Source: Maylandia zebra
Taxonomy: Eukaryota > Chordata > Actinopteri > Cichliformes > Cichlidae
Assembly: GCF_041146795.1 (NCBI RefSeq)
Contig: NC_135170.1
Location: forward strand, 24,422,033 to 24,486,032
Direction of reading: 5' to 3'
Length of the DNA stretch: 64,000 nucleotides
Below the pieces are notes generated by a model. That model was not told where the DNA came from and searched no databases. It saw nothing but the letters and a program-made list of their open reading frames with translations. The position numbers were made by a program, and so were the translations under genes. Positions 43,971-55,908 of the stretch are shown here, piece by piece; the first letter of the stretch is position 1; the number at the start of each line of letters is the position of its first letter.

Positions 43971-44197
43971 ACAGTGACGCAATTTCTTATTTACTGAAAA
44001 GAAAACACTTTTTTAAACCAATGCTTTTATTAATTTAATGCAAGACATGATTCCTGAAAATACTTGTTAATGACCAGCAAATGAATACATGATTTAAACC
44101 TTTTGCTTTATTCAGATTTCTAACATGTAAAGACTGTAATGAGCAAACAGCACAAGCAGTAAAGAAGCAGATTTTAAAAGCACACTCTGGTCCTTGA

Positions 44198-44520
44198 CTA
44201 TTCAGTGGGACATTCTGACTTCTTGATGGTTTTCTCTGAAGTCTGTGAGCCCAAAGACACTTTACATGTATAAATCTTATCCATGTTCCAGTCTGATGTC
44301 TGGATGGTCAGAGAGCTGCTGATTTGGTAAGTCTGGTCTGGTCTCTGAACAGCAGTGCTGGTAGAGATCTCACTGCTCACTGGACTCCCAGCAGCCAACC
44401 AGCTCACATCTGCAAAAGGCACAGACTGACTGGACAGACAGACCAGAGAAGCTGTGTCGGACTGGAGCTCAGCACTGGACGGAGGGAAGACTGTCAGGAC
44501 AGGAAGAGAGAGGCTGGAGC
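44198..44520 (-). CDS. Immunoglobulin light chain constant exon C3 (no J)
   Basis: An intact C domain of about 107 residues, GSSLSLPVLTVFPPS to KKSECPTE and stop. Both cysteines and the tryptophan are present; SPPV is SLPV and a glycine near CDR-like loop 1 is glutamate (SSEIST). The acceptor ttttcag is intact and the polyadenylation signal lies at 44026-44031. Upstream, homology to the other J-C introns stops near 44945 and no J follows before V13, so the exon lacks its own J. It could be used only by splicing to a distant J. Confidence 0.88.
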
Positions 44521-44529
44521 CTGAAAATA

Positions 44530-46765
44530 CATGAAAGATGTTCAGGAAAAATCAAAGGAAATGAAATGAAATAATGAAAACAAAAAAAATCAAGACATCA
44601 ATAAGAGTCAATATGGAATAAACATAATATTTGTTATGAAATTAGAAGAAAACAATACTACTATACTGTTATTTGCAAAAATATACAGACATAACTCAAC
44701 ATAGCAATTGAATTTCTTTTTAAGTTTTCCCAAAATAAAATATGATTAGCTACTCTTTAACTTTTCATGTAAGATGTCATGAATTTAATTCTGGTTTCTG
44801 CATAACATGTGAGCATTTTTCTTTCTTTAAAAAAAATGGTACGGCCAGGTTCTAATCACTTAAAATTAATTTTTAACTTCAGTAACACTGTTAACTGCTA
44901 TTGAAGAAAGAGAAAACAGGCCTATGTTTTTGAAATGCCAACCCAAATATAAATTTGGGTTGGCATTCTTTCTGCCTTATAAATGTGTTTCTAATTACAC
45001 ACTGATGAATACTGAATCTGTGTGTAACAACGACCACCACTGAGAGTAATAGTCCTCAGGTCATATATATTTGTGTGTGTGTGTGTTTGTGTATTTGTGA
45101 ACCAAAAATTGGTATTTATGTCAAAGTCTTATTCATTTCAAATAAGTTGAATGTTTATTGTGCTTTTGTTATTCAATTTGTTGGCATTCGTTTGTTGTAA
45201 AATAATTCTAAATTAGTATTGTATTCTTTGTTGTTCTTTTTATTCATTAGTCATCAATAACAAAGCATGTGATGTTAGGGGAACATACTATTGCTATCTG
45301 TTTGCTTTTGCAAATAAAAGTCTTATTTTTTATAATTTCTATTTGCACATAGCCTTTGGACCAGCTAATAGAGCAGGAAAATACAAGAAATGTATTTTTG
45401 ACATGACTGTGAAGTGTAAACAGTCACTTTCAAGAACATTTACAGATCATCATTTGGTAGTTTATGGGCACTTGTACTAATTATTTAAGTGAAAATACAT
45501 AAAATTCATTAAAGTTTCATGGTGCTCCATTTGCTGCTCCAAGGTGCTGTCCTCACCTTTTCTGCCAAGTCGTCGTCTGGTTTCCTGTGTCCTCTTGGCT
45601 TCTACACCCACGTGCTACTCACCTGTTGCTCGTCACTGCTAATCGATCCAGGCAGTACTGAAGGCCTTGTTGGAGCGCCGTTCCTCCTAAGTTCCTCGTT
45701 GTACTTACCTCCTTTAGTGTAGGCCCGGCTCTCTCTAGTGTACTTCCCTGTGTTCCCTGGTATTTCTTCTAACATCTGTCTTCGTCTCCCTGTATAGATC
45801 TTCCTGGATCCTTGCTTGTTTCCCTTGGACCTGACATGGATAAGCATGAGTGAGAGTGAGTCACAGTGTGGAATTGTGTTTCCTGTTATGGACTGAAACA
45901 AAGAGTAGCGTGAGTGAGTTTTCCCCGACCTTCTCTTCAAATCCCTGGAACCTTCTTTGCATTATTCCCGTATATATGTAAATAACTCACCTGGTGTTGT
46001 AAATAAAACCCCTTTTGACTGCACAGCTCTGAGTCCTGCTTAACTAAATGTGACATTCAAGTATTCTTGACAGAATTCCAGGAAGAAGAAGTAGATACTG
46101 TTTATTTCCTTCCCATGAGTATTATGTCAGTCAGTTTGAGCTTCATCATTTGATCTAGCTCAAACTGACTAGCTCAAATATATACAATAATAATACAATA
46201 ACTACAACAAATGACACCATCAGAATTACCAAAGTCATGTTTAATCACCATGTCTGACAAAAATAATGTTCTTGAAAAGTGGTTGTAAAAGTATCAAACA
46301 TTTACTAGTGTTCTTTACCTCACCTTTCTACATTTTCTTTCCGCCTTATAAATATGTTTGTGATCAATACAAACTAAATGTAAATGAAGATGTCCTAGAT
46401 GTTCTAAACTATCTTCAGTATAGCTTTGTATTTTTGTTTAACTGCATGTTAACAACACTTTGTTTTAAACAATAAGTTAAACTGCAGTTGGAATGTAACA
46501 GTTAGACATGTGAGTAGTGTCTATAAAATTTATTAAAAACAGCAACATATAATACTGTATGTTGGATAGTTTGGTTTAAATGATCATTTGGGCTGATGTG
46601 AGTAAATGAGATGTACATATTTCAGTGCTTTGTTCTTTATGCTTTTAATAACAAAGATTAAAAAGCATTAAAAATGGAAAAATTGAGTGTTTATCAACAT
46701 GTTATGTGAAGGTGGTGAGTTTGACTGAGTTTTCTTGATGGGTCTTTTTTCTGCATGTAAAAGTT
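44530..46765. other. Intron remnant and intergenic DNA lacking a J
   Basis: The first 0.4 kb is J-C intron homologue, then non-homologous sequence with a short GT repeat near 45075. 45530-46060 has a promoter/AATAAA arrangement ('gtaaataaaacccc...gagtcctgcttaac') suggestive of an LTR remnant whose ends I could not set. Confidence 0.4.
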
Positions 46766-46793
46766 TCTCAAAAAGCAGAAGTACTAATGAGGA

Positions 46794-46821
46794 GGTTTTT
46801 GTCACAGCCTGAATCACTGTG
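46794..46821 (-). other. 12-RSS of V13
   Basis: Heptamer CACAGTG (46815-46821), 12-bp spacer, nonamer ACAAAAACC (46794-46802). Confidence 0.9.
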
Positions 46822-47276
46822 ATACGGGTGCAGAAGCAGAGTCATCATATGTCTGACAGTAATACACTGCAGAGTCTCCTGTCTCTGCTCGCTTGATAAT
46901 GAACTGGTAATCAATGTTTGATGAGGATTTAGAGTTGAATCTGTCTGAGGAGAATCCTGTTCCAAAGCTGGGTGAGCTGCTAGAATAATGAAATCTTAGA
47001 ACATACTGAGGAACCGTTCCAGGAACTTGTTTATACCAGTTAACATAATTTGCATCATATCTCTCTATGTTGCAGTTGAGAACAACTTCTTGACCTGGAG
47101 AAACTGTGTGAACAGAAGGTGTCTGGGTCAACACGATCACTGCATCAACATCTGCCAGGAAACACAGAAAAAAACTGAAGATAAATTTTAGCTCTAAATA
47201 TGGAATAAAAAAATAGGAATAAAAAGAAGATCTTACATGTTAGAGCAGTGATGAGAGTGCAGAGGGTCCACAGCAT
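46822..47276 (-). CDS. Immunoglobulin light chain V segment V13
   Basis: Leader exon 47237-47276 (MLWTLCTLITALT, donor GTAAGA) and V exon 46822-47151. Family 1: VDAVIVLTQTPSV, cysteine in VVLNCNIE, VNWYKQVPG, GTGFSSDRF, and AVYYCQTYDD. Intact. The TATA box CTTTATAAG lies at 47353-47361. It is upstream of C3, which lacks a J. Confidence 0.9.
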
Positions 47277-47399
47277 GTTGTCAGTGTGAGGTGTAAATGA
47301 TCTTTACTGTTCAGCTGAGATGTGAGTGAGATTGTGAGAAGAGATACTGGAGCTTATAAAGACAGAGGAAACCAAAGGAGGAGGTGGTTCAACAAAACT

Positions 47400-48160
47400 A
47401 CTTTCATTCATAGATCAAATGATTTATGAACAGTTTGTCATTGTTGTTCACATTGTTTCACAATGTTTTGGATTCATATTCATCATTCATGCTCATGTCT
47501 GTCGTAAAATAATGTTCTCGAACAGTTAATGTAAAAGAAACAAATATTTATAACTGATGTCCTTATGCCCACACGTTCCATTTTCTTTCTACCCAAGTGT
47601 GTTTATGATCGATTTTCAACTAAAATTTAAGTGCATTTTCAGTTTATATATAAAAATGTTTTCTTGACAGTTGACAGTTCTTCATTTACATGTATCTATT
47701 TTACACAACCTCATTGTGTAACAAACACTATCCTTTTAGTCTGATTATTGCCACATGTACTGCAGCTGGAATGTAACAGTTTTAACACTATAGACTAGTA
47801 TACATCAAATTTATGTAATTAAAGCAAATCACATACAGCAGCATACACATTTGTGTGTTTGTTAGCATTTTGTGTATAATCATTTGTGTTATTGCAGATG
47901 AATGTGCACATATTGAAATTCCTCGCTTATTTATATGTTCAGTGATAAATGTTAAAATTAGTCACAAAAAAGTAATTCAGTGTTTATTTCAGTTTTTTTC
48001 TCGCATTGGGTCAAATCTCATCAAAGCTCTTTAAACGAGCTCTTTTGTCAGTCACAACTCTAGAGTGATTACTTTCCTGAATACTTTCCTGGATTAATGT
48101 TTTCAATCAAATTACTTCAAACTGAATATTTTGATAACTTGGTTTTCAGGGATGGTGAAA
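47400..48160. other. Intergenic, nothing firm
   Basis: AT-rich, with faint similarity to V upstream flanks. No V, J or C is seen. Confidence 0.45.
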
Positions 48161-48164
48161 GCTT

Positions 48165-48640
48165 TGTATTAATAATAATAAACTTTATTTATAAAGCACA
48201 CTTAAAAACCAAGGGTATGCCAAGGTGCTTAACAAGTAGCATAGAGAATAGAAGGAAGATAATAGAAATAGGACCAAAGCAAGTACTAGGTATGCAAACA
48301 GGTAGCTGTCACTGATACATAGGAAAGCAACAGGTACAGAGCAAACAAGAAGTTAAATGAGCATAAAAGTGCATAATATAAAATCATAAAAGAAATATTA
48401 ACTAGAGGGAAAGGCAAGATTGAATAAGTGGGTTTTTAGTCGTGATTTGAACAGTGCAATGGAATCAGATGCGTGGAGGTCGAGAGGAAGGGTATTCCAC
48501 AGTACCGGGGCAGCCAGAGCAAACGCACGGTCACCCAGGGACTTCAGCCGAGATCTGGGTTGGGTCAGAAGTAGTTGAGTGGCGGATCTAAGTGTTCTAG
48601 CAGGAGTATGTGATTTGAGAAGTTCACTAAGATAACGTTT
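48165..48640 (-). mobile_element. Retroposon fragment
   Basis: Begins with (TAA)n and 'actttatttataaagcac', the reversed 3' end of an abundant fish retroposon. The rest ('gtattccacagtaccggggc', 'cgcacggtcaccc') is a recurrent fish repeat. No frame. Confidence 0.55.
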
Positions 48641-48845
48641 GTGACCTCCAGGTTGGATTATTGTAATTCCTTGTACTACGGTCTTCCCTCTTCTCTTCTT
48701 CTTAGACTACAAACAGACCAAAATGAAGCAGCCCGCCTCTTGACTGGTACCAGGAAATTTTTCCCTATTACTCCTGTTCTAGCTAGCTTGCATTGGCTGC
48801 CCATAAAGTACCGTATTCAATTTAAAATATTACTCCTTACATTCA
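48641..48845 (+). mobile_element. L2-type LINE fragment
   Basis: A frame reads TSRLDYCNSLYYGLP, ARLLTGTRKF and SLHWLPIKYRIQFKILLL, the C-terminal part of an L2/CR1-clade reverse transcriptase. It is truncated at both ends and abuts duplicated cluster DNA at about 48842. Confidence 0.85.
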
Positions 48846-49479
48846 CCTTAAAAGCAATGTGAGTCACAGCAGCAGGAGGCAATGTGGTCACATGAATGAC
48901 ACCCACTCACAAAATCTTTGGACATGAAAGTCCAAATATTTTGGGACGATACATGTTTAACTCTAAGAAAGGAAATAGGTGGCAAAATCCCTGTAGATCC
49001 CATGATGCTGTATCTTGGAGTAATTAAAGAGGATGTTGTGGTAAAAAAAAAATAAGCTCATTGTTGGTTACAAAACAAATAGCTCAAAGAATGTGTATAT
49101 AAAGGATATCTTTATGAGAGGATGGGTTTCTTGCAAAGGTCTAAAGGAGACGCCTTTTCACAAAAGTGGAAGGAATGGATTGCCTTCATGTGTCATGGTC
49201 CTGGGTCTTCTGCACAGTGTTTTGTGTTTTTCATTCAACTTCTGTTCTTGTTAGATATTACCGACTGGTTATATGTAATGGTTTTAATGTTCAATGGAAA
49301 ACAATAAATGACAGCAGAAAGATGCAGAAAGGTTTAGTTTCATAACTGGACTTCATTAATGTTCTTTAACAGTAAGTAAGTTAGGTTTAGGCAAACATCG
49401 TACCGTGCTCAGCTGTCTCTGAATGATCAAATGATATGAACTGAAACATTTCCATTAAAAACAGCAGGTCCATTTTATT

Positions 49480-49560
49480 TTACAGGGAGCCTATTTGCCA
49501 TTTACTTGAGTTACTAAGACCTGCAGGTGCATCCTGGAAACGAAGAAACAGAAGCACAGA
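49480..49560 (-). promoter_or_regulatory. Putative 3' enhancer block of C4
   Basis: GACCTGCAGGTGCATCCTGG from 49518, about 0.54 kb 3' of C4. The octamer-like part is 'atttacttgag', weaker than at C1. Confidence 0.4.
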
Positions 49561-50071
49561 GAGGCGATGCTTCACTAACCGAGAGTGAAGATACATTTGC
49601 AAATCTACAACCAACATTTTAAACCAGTGACACTTACCTTCTCTCTTACTCTTATGAAGAAATATTAAATGATGCTCTCTAGTGGTCAAATATTACTTAG
49701 TCTGTATGTCAGAATATACTTGTGTTTTAACTATGGGAGCAAGAAAATTGAAAATTTTGTGCTTATGAGTGTTGTTTTCCTCAGTGTGCCCCTCTCTAAA
49801 ATGTAACAGTTCATTTCAATCACCTTAAATTTATGTTAGTGCAAAACAGTGGCACAATCCCATTTATTCACAAGAAAACACATTTTTAAATCAATGCTTT
49901 TATTAATTTAATGCAAAACATGAATTCCTGAAAATACTTGTTGAAAACCAGCTAATGAATACATGACTTAAACCTTTTGCATTATTTTGATTTCTAACAC
50001 GTAAAGACTGTAATGAGCAAACAGCACAAGCAGTAAAGAAGCAGATTTTAAAAGCACATTCTGGTCATCGA

Positions 50072-50394
50072 CTACTCAGTGGGACATTCTGACTTCTTGA
50101 TGGTTTTCTCTGAAGTCTGTGAGCCCAAAGACACTTTACATGTATAAACCTTATCCATGTTCCAGTCTGACGTCTGGATGGTCAGAGAGCTGCTGATTTG
50201 GTAAGTCTGGTCTGATCTCTGAACAGCAGTGCTGGTAGAGATCCCACTGCTCACTGGACTCCCAGCAGCCAACCAGTTCACATCTGCAAAAGGCACAGAC
50301 TGACTGGACAGACAGACCAGAGAAGCTGTGTCGGACTGGAGCTCAGCACTGGACGGAGGGAAGACTGTCAGGACAGGAGGAGGGAGGCTGGAGT
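50072..50394 (-). CDS. Immunoglobulin light chain constant exon C4
   Basis: An intact C domain from DSSLPPPVLTVFPPS to KKSECPTE and stop. It differs from C5 at few sites (NWLAAG for SWLAGG-type, PPPV for SPPV). The acceptor is ttttcag and the polyadenylation signal lies at 49899-49904. J4 is 0.69 kb upstream. Confidence 0.92.
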
Positions 50395-51080
50395 CTGAAA
50401 ATACATGAAGGACAAACAAAAAAAGAGAAATGAAAGGAAAGAAGGAAATTGGACATGAGGTCATAAAACCAGAAGAAATCAAGAAGACTCAATATGGAAT
50501 AAATATAACAATTGTTATGAAGTTAGAAGAAAACAAAACTAATGTATAAAATATGAACTAAAATATATGGATCCAACATATCATTTGAATTTCTTTTTGT
50601 ATTTTTACAGTATAAAATATGATTAGTCACTGTTTAATTTTCCATGTAAGATGTCTTTGATTTAATTCTACACATTTCTGCATAACATGTCAGCTAATGT
50701 GGGTAATTTTCTTTCATATCAAAGAAAAGTTCTAATCACTTCAAAGTAATTTTGAACTTTAGTAACAGTGTTAACTACTATTGAAGAAAGAGAAAATGGG
50801 CCTATGTATGTTTTTGAAATACCAACCTAAACATAAATTAAAAGCAATAAGAACAGGAAAACAACATATTTCACACCATTTTCATAGAACTGGTTTGACA
50901 CCATTTCACATTTTTTAAACATGTCATTCATGTCTCCTGTACATGAGACAACCTGAAACTATTTCAGATTGTACAAAATCGTAAAAAATGATGCTGAACA
51001 AGAAACATATTGAACTAAGTAGTCATCAGCAGATTTTCGCAAAATCTCTCTTGTTTTATGATCAGTTAAAAAGTACTTAC

Positions 51081-51114
51081 CTGTCACAATCAGCTTGGTG
51101 CCTTGTCCGAATAC
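51081..51114 (-). CDS. Immunoglobulin light chain J segment J4
   Basis: VFGQGTKLIVT with donor ACAG|GTAAG. Identical in protein to J1. Confidence 0.93.
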
Positions 51115-51153
51115 CACAGTGATTCAGTTTGTATACATGGCTGTAAAAAAACC
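51115..51153 (-). other. 23-RSS of J4
   Basis: Heptamer CACTGTG (51115-51121), 23-bp spacer, nonamer GGTTTTTTT (51145-51153), one change from the consensus GGTTTTTGT. Recombination may be weaker than at J1, J2 and J5. Confidence 0.88.
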
Positions 51154-51391
51154 TCCTGACTGTCACTGATGAGGGGAGAGGAACTGAAACATCCTGTAGA
51201 GACCAACTTGTACTGTCAACATCTCATTCACTTCATCTGTTTGTATTTTATAACTGTGTCTCTCTCTTTGTAGTTTATTCCTTCATGTCACTTGTTTGTG
51301 CAAGATTTAATAAAGTCCTCATTATTGGTCAGAATTAATCAAAACTGTACTGCCTCTCAATAAGATTTTGGCCACAGTCTGCTTCACTATG

Positions 51392-51650
51392 AACCAGCTT
51401 TCTTGGGAGAGTGTTCCCATGTCTGACAGGAACTCACTGCAGAGTCTCCTGTCTCTGCATGATTGATAAAAGCCTGAAAATCAGTGTTTGGTCAGGATTT
51501 AGATATTAATCTGTCTGAGGAGAATCCTGCTGAAAATGCAGTTGACCTGTGAGAATGATGAAATCTCAGAAATGAGGAGAAGAACCAGGAACCTGTTTGT
51601 ACCAGCCGACATAAAAGCTTTCAGCTTTTTTAATGTTGTATTTGAGCAGG
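51392..51650 (-). pseudogene. V14 pseudogene adjacent to J4
   Basis: Equivalent of V4 pseudogene: a decayed V with a recognisable FR3-CDR3 end, no leader and a broken frame. Confidence 0.72.
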
Positions 51651-51779
51651 TTAACGGTAAAAAATCCAATGTTTAATAAGACATTATCTGGAGATTGTAT
51701 GTTACTCTGCATTTTCTTGATTGGACTATACTGTGAATAAGTCTAAGAAAGCATATGTACTGCCAAGAGGTTTGTAACA

Positions 51780-52030
51780 CATTGTGATAAGTACAGTGTC
51801 TTCTATTTCTGCGAACTTGATAGTTAAATGATAATTAATGTTTGATGAGGACGTAGAGTTGAATCTTTCTGAGGAGAATCTTGTTTCAAAGCTTTTGAGC
51901 TGTCAGAATGGAGAAATCTTAGAAACATACAGATGATCTTCTCTAGGAACTTATTTATACAGCTAATAGAATTCCTATCATCTCTCTCAATGTTGCATTT
52001 GAGAACATCTTGTTGAAAACTTTGTACTTA
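51780..52030 (-). pseudogene. V15 pseudogene with empty LTR site
   Basis: Paralogue of V5 pseudogene. At about 52026-52036 the sequence 'gtacttaagtacag' is the pre-insertion form of the LTR site in cluster B. Confidence 0.7.
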
Positions 52031-52064
52031 AGTACAGTAAGTAAGTATTTGTACTTGGTTACTT

Positions 52065-52380
52065 CCCACCTCTGGGGACAGAAAACCTGTTCCAACGCCA
52101 AGTGAGCTGCCAGAATGAAAACTGAGGAACCCCTCCAGGAAATTGTTTAGACCATCCAACATAATTGAACCATATTGCAGTTGAGAACAACTTCTTGACC
52201 TGGAGAAACCTTGTGGACAGCAGGTATCTGGATAAACACTTCCGCTGCATTAACATGTGCCAACAAACACAGAAAGAACATGAGTGAAATGTCTTTCTCC
52301 AAAACGATGGGCTATGAAACAGATGAGAAGAACGTCTTACACTTTAGAGAAGTGATGAGAGAGCAGACAGTCCCCAGCAT
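52065..52380 (-). pseudogene. V16 pseudogene, 5' half with leader
   Basis: Leader exon 52341-52380 and a truncated V with a disrupted frame. The acceptor AG is changed to AC, as in V6 pseudogene, so both copies inherited the lesion. Confidence 0.8.
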
Positions 52381-52960
52381 GTTGTCAGTGTGAGGTGTAA
52401 ATATCCTTTAATATTCAGCTGAGATGTGAAAACGATTGTAGTGACAAGAGAAGCAACAGATAAAATGCAATTTAGCTGCATTTTTATTTCATATGAAACA
52501 TTTTTAAAACTATTATGCAACTTTATCAGTATCTGTTTAGGTTGATTAATGTGATTTACTGCAGCTAGAATGTGACAGTTATCAGAGTTTTAGGAAACCG
52601 TTTGTCAAATTGCTGTTATTTAAAAAGACACACACATAATAGGTTTAATTGTGTTAGATGCACATAATTTAAAATGCACATAATTGTGTACATATATATG
52701 GCAATTTGTGTTGTTGGTGGTCATTATACTCCTCGATATTTTATACTTTCAGTGATGAATGTAAAAATATATCAAAACAAGTAATTCAGTATTTATTAGC
52801 AGACTGTCTGAAGTTGTTGAGTTTTCATTGATGAACATTAAAATAAAAAATAACAATAAACACACTATTTGAAGGTGGTGGGTTTACACTGAGTTTGCTG
52901 AATGGGTCTTTTGTCAGCATGTGAAAAAAGAGCATCAAAAAGCAGAAGTATCAGTGGGGA

Positions 52961-52988
52961 GGTTTTTGTCACAGTGTAAATCACTGTG
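52961..52988 (-). other. 12-RSS of V17
   Basis: Heptamer CACAGTG (52982-52988), 12-bp spacer, nonamer ACAAAAACC (52961-52969). Confidence 0.9.
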
Positions 52989-53451
52989 ATACGTACTCTC
53001 TCACAGAGCTGTCCCATGTCTTACAGTAATAGACTGCAGAGTCTCTCTCCTCCACATTTTTGATGATCAAACGATAATCTTTTGTTGACTGATGAGTGGA
53101 TGTGAATTTTGGAGCAGAGAACCCAGAACCATAGTTTGGAGAACTATAGCTATGATAAAAATACAGCACAAACTGAGGAACTCCTCCTGGAATCTGTTTA
53201 TACCAATAGACAGTGTTAGTAACAGTCCCCAGGTTACAGTCCATGGCGGCTGTCTCTCCTTTCCTCACTGATAAAACAGGAGGTTTCTGTGTCAGCACCG
53301 TCACACCACTCACACCTGCAAACAACATGAAGACATGCAGTCAAGAGAAACACAAGCACATATGAATCCAACAAATAACTACTAATCTGAAGTATAAATG
53401 AGGTTCCATACATGTTAGAGCAGTGATAAGAGCACAGAGAGTCACCAGCAT
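52989..53451 (-). CDS. Immunoglobulin light chain V segment V17
   Basis: Leader exon 53412-53451 (MLVTLCALITALT, donor GTATGG) and V exon 52989-53315. Family 2: VSGVTVLTQKPPV, cysteine in AMDCNLG, VYWYKQIPGG, GSGFSAPKF, and AVYYCKTWDSS. Intact; the duplicate of V7, with differences concentrated in CDR2 (YHSYSSPN versus HHSSSSPG). Confidence 0.9.
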
Positions 53452-53713
53452 GTTGTCACTGTGTGTTGAGACCTGTGACCTAGAAAGAGGGCACTGCTTC
53501 TGTAGGAGGAGAGGAGGTGTGAGCCATTAAATATGTGACAGAAACTCAGAGAGACTGACAGGAGGAGGAGCTAAATCTGCGTAGTTTGCGATGTTTGGGT
53601 AATTTATGTTCAGTGGAGGGTAATTCTGTTTTTGTATTAATAAATATTGGTGATTGTGATGTCTCCCTCTGCTCCCTTAAGATTGTGCTGCTGCATTTTA
53701 TTATGAAAAATTG

Positions 53714-53915
53714 TTTGCTATGTCTCCTGGGTGAGGTGTTCCAGGCATGTCTGACTGGGAGGATTCCCCGGTGCAGACCCCGGATATGCATATCTCTCGG
53801 CTGGCTTCAGAACACCTTGATGTTCCCCCAGAGAAGCTGGAGGAGGTCTGGGGTCCTCTGCTTAGGCTGCTGCCCCTGAGACCCGGCCCTGGATAAGTGG
53901 AAGAAGATGTATGTA
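53714..53915 (+). mobile_element. LINE 3' end fragment, duplicate of 18625
   Basis: Same LINE tail as 18625-18830 at the colinear place in cluster D, ending in GGATGG repeats. Confidence 0.75.
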
Positions 53916-54244
53916 TGGATGGATGGTTGCTATGTCCTTCAGGTTTATTACTGATGCTTTTACCATTACCAGTTTTTATGTTTGGACAAAAAAAAAAAGA
54001 AAAGATCAGAATCCCGCTAACCCTTACAGTTACCTGCTATAATTACATAATCAACAACCTTGAAATGTATGAACTTCTCTGGAAATTCACATGAAACTGG
54101 AGTGTTTAGGATTAGAAGAACATTTGATAAAATGTTACGCCATTTATGAATATTAAACAACTGAATAAAGAGTTCAAAAAAGAGAATAATTTTAGTACTA
54201 GAACTGTGTGGGCTCCTTTTTCAATGCAAACTTGAGCCACATGA

Positions 54245-54700
54245 GTTTTATGGTATTTCTCACAAATGAAATCACTGTGATACAGGCGTTTTGATATAGT
54301 TCCCCTGATTCACAAAAACAAATACTAGTGTCGCTCATCTACATCTTGAGAGTTAAACACAACAATTAGAGGACTGACTAATTTGCGTTTACTAAAACAT
54401 TTTGGTTTTAGACACTCAAATTCATTTTTGTATTCATTTGTTTTGTTCTACAATTAATGGTTGGAAATGTTAACTGAGTCACTCAGTTGTGTTTTGTTTG
54501 TTTTTTGTCTCAGTATTCATGATTGTGTTATGTTCTACTCAATAGAGTCTATGTTTCAGTGCAGTACAATGCTTACCCTCCTCCTTTTAACTCTAAATCC
54601 ATGTCTAAGGATGATGTAGAATTTAGTCAGTCTGAGGAGAATCCTGTTACAAAGTAAAGTGAATTGTCCTCATTTAAAAACTCTCCATCAGCTCCATCAG
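54245..54700 (-). pseudogene. V relics, duplicates of 19150-19660
   Basis: Decayed RSS-V junction near 54270 and an FR3-like patch near 54620. No open frame. Confidence 0.4.
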
Positions 54701-54925
54701 AGACTTGAACCATTACAGGCAGTTCCTTGAACAATTTTAGTTCAAATGCAAATGGCCTTATCGTCACACATCACACATTTTCTTCTTTTCTTACATTTAA
54801 TGATGCTGAATCTATGTTTATAACTATTTAAGAGTTGAGTCTGGTGTCTAAATTTATATTACTTATACGTACATGCATAAAATGTAGGTCTGCTTTTTGT
54901 ATATGATTTTGCATATGAGTAGTTA

Positions 54926-55010
54926 TTGGCTGACAGCTGGGATAGGCTCCAGCGCCCCCCGCGACCCTGAAAAGGATAAGCGGAAGCGAATGGATGGATG
55001 GATGGATGAA
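54926..55010 (+). mobile_element. Short LINE tail, duplicate of 19855
   Basis: 'ggataggctccagcgccccc' to 'ggataagcggaagcgaatgg' with ATGG repeats. Confidence 0.7.
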
Positions 55011-55195
55011 TATGGATTTTCCCCAGTTTTCTTTGTTCATGATTTCAATGATAAATATTTTTAAAAAAAATGAACAAACAAATAACACACTATTTGAAGG
55101 TTTGTTTGTTAGAGGTGTCTTTTACCAGGTTGTGAAAGAGTCTTAAAAAGCAGAAGTATCAGTGTGGAGGTTTTGTCACAGTGTGAATCCCTGTG

Positions 55196-55523
55196 ATACT
55201 CCACTGTTAGCAGAGTTGTCCCATCTTACAGTAATAGACTGCAGAGTCTCCTGTCTCTGCCTGATTAATCATGAACTAGGAATCAATGTTTGATGAGGAT
55301 TTAGAGTTGAATCCGTCAGAGGAGAATCCTGTTCCAAATTCAAGTGAGCTGCCAGAATAGTCAAAACTTCGACCATTCTGAGGAACCCCTCCAGGAACTT
55401 GTTTATACCAGTTAACATAATTCCCATCATATCTCTCTATGTTGCAGCTGAGAACAGCTTGTTGACCTGAAGAAACTGTGTGGACAGCAGGTGTTTGGGT
55501 CAACGCTATCACTGCATCAACAT
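55196..55523 (-). pseudogene. V18 pseudogene
   Basis: VIALTQTPAV, LSCNIERY, VNWYKQVPGG and GTGFSSDGF are readable, then a stop in FR3 (SSNIDS, stop). The heptamer is CACAGGG (55189-55195) and the leader 3' of 55600 is truncated. Duplicate of V9 pseudogene, sharing the heptamer change. Confidence 0.87.
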
Positions 55524-55908
55524 CTGCCAAGAAACCGAGAAAAAAAAATGAGTGAAAGATTTACCTAAAAATATACAGATTTTAAAATCAATAAGAACAT
55601 CTTACACGTCAGAGCAGAGATGAGAGCACAGTAGTAGGTGGAGAAACTGATCCTGAAAGATGAGAGGGGATGTAGTGAGAAGAGATACTGAAGCTTATAA
55701 AGACACAGAGAAGCAGAACTGAAAGAGGAGGAGATTCAGCAAAACAGCTTTTATTTATAAAAGACTAAATTACTGATATTAATAATTCATAATTTCATAC
55801 AGTGAACATTGCCATTATATGAGCATTATTGTTTCAATCTCAATGATATCATATAATTTTCTTTGAATTTGCTCTACAAAAAATAATATAAATGACTTAA
55901 TCAGTGTA

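Larger units (their letters stand above)
48842..51670. repeat. Segmental duplication SD3, copy D
   Basis: Near-identical by eye to 59366-62080. It covers the 3' flank, C4, J4 and the adjacent V pseudogene, with a roughly 60-bp length difference near 49030-49090. It is also related to 13600-15960 of cluster B. Confidence 0.85.

Noticed and set aside
45530-46060. A further solo LTR
   Set aside because: Promoter and polyadenylation-like features are present, but I found no convincing TG...CA ends with a target duplication.
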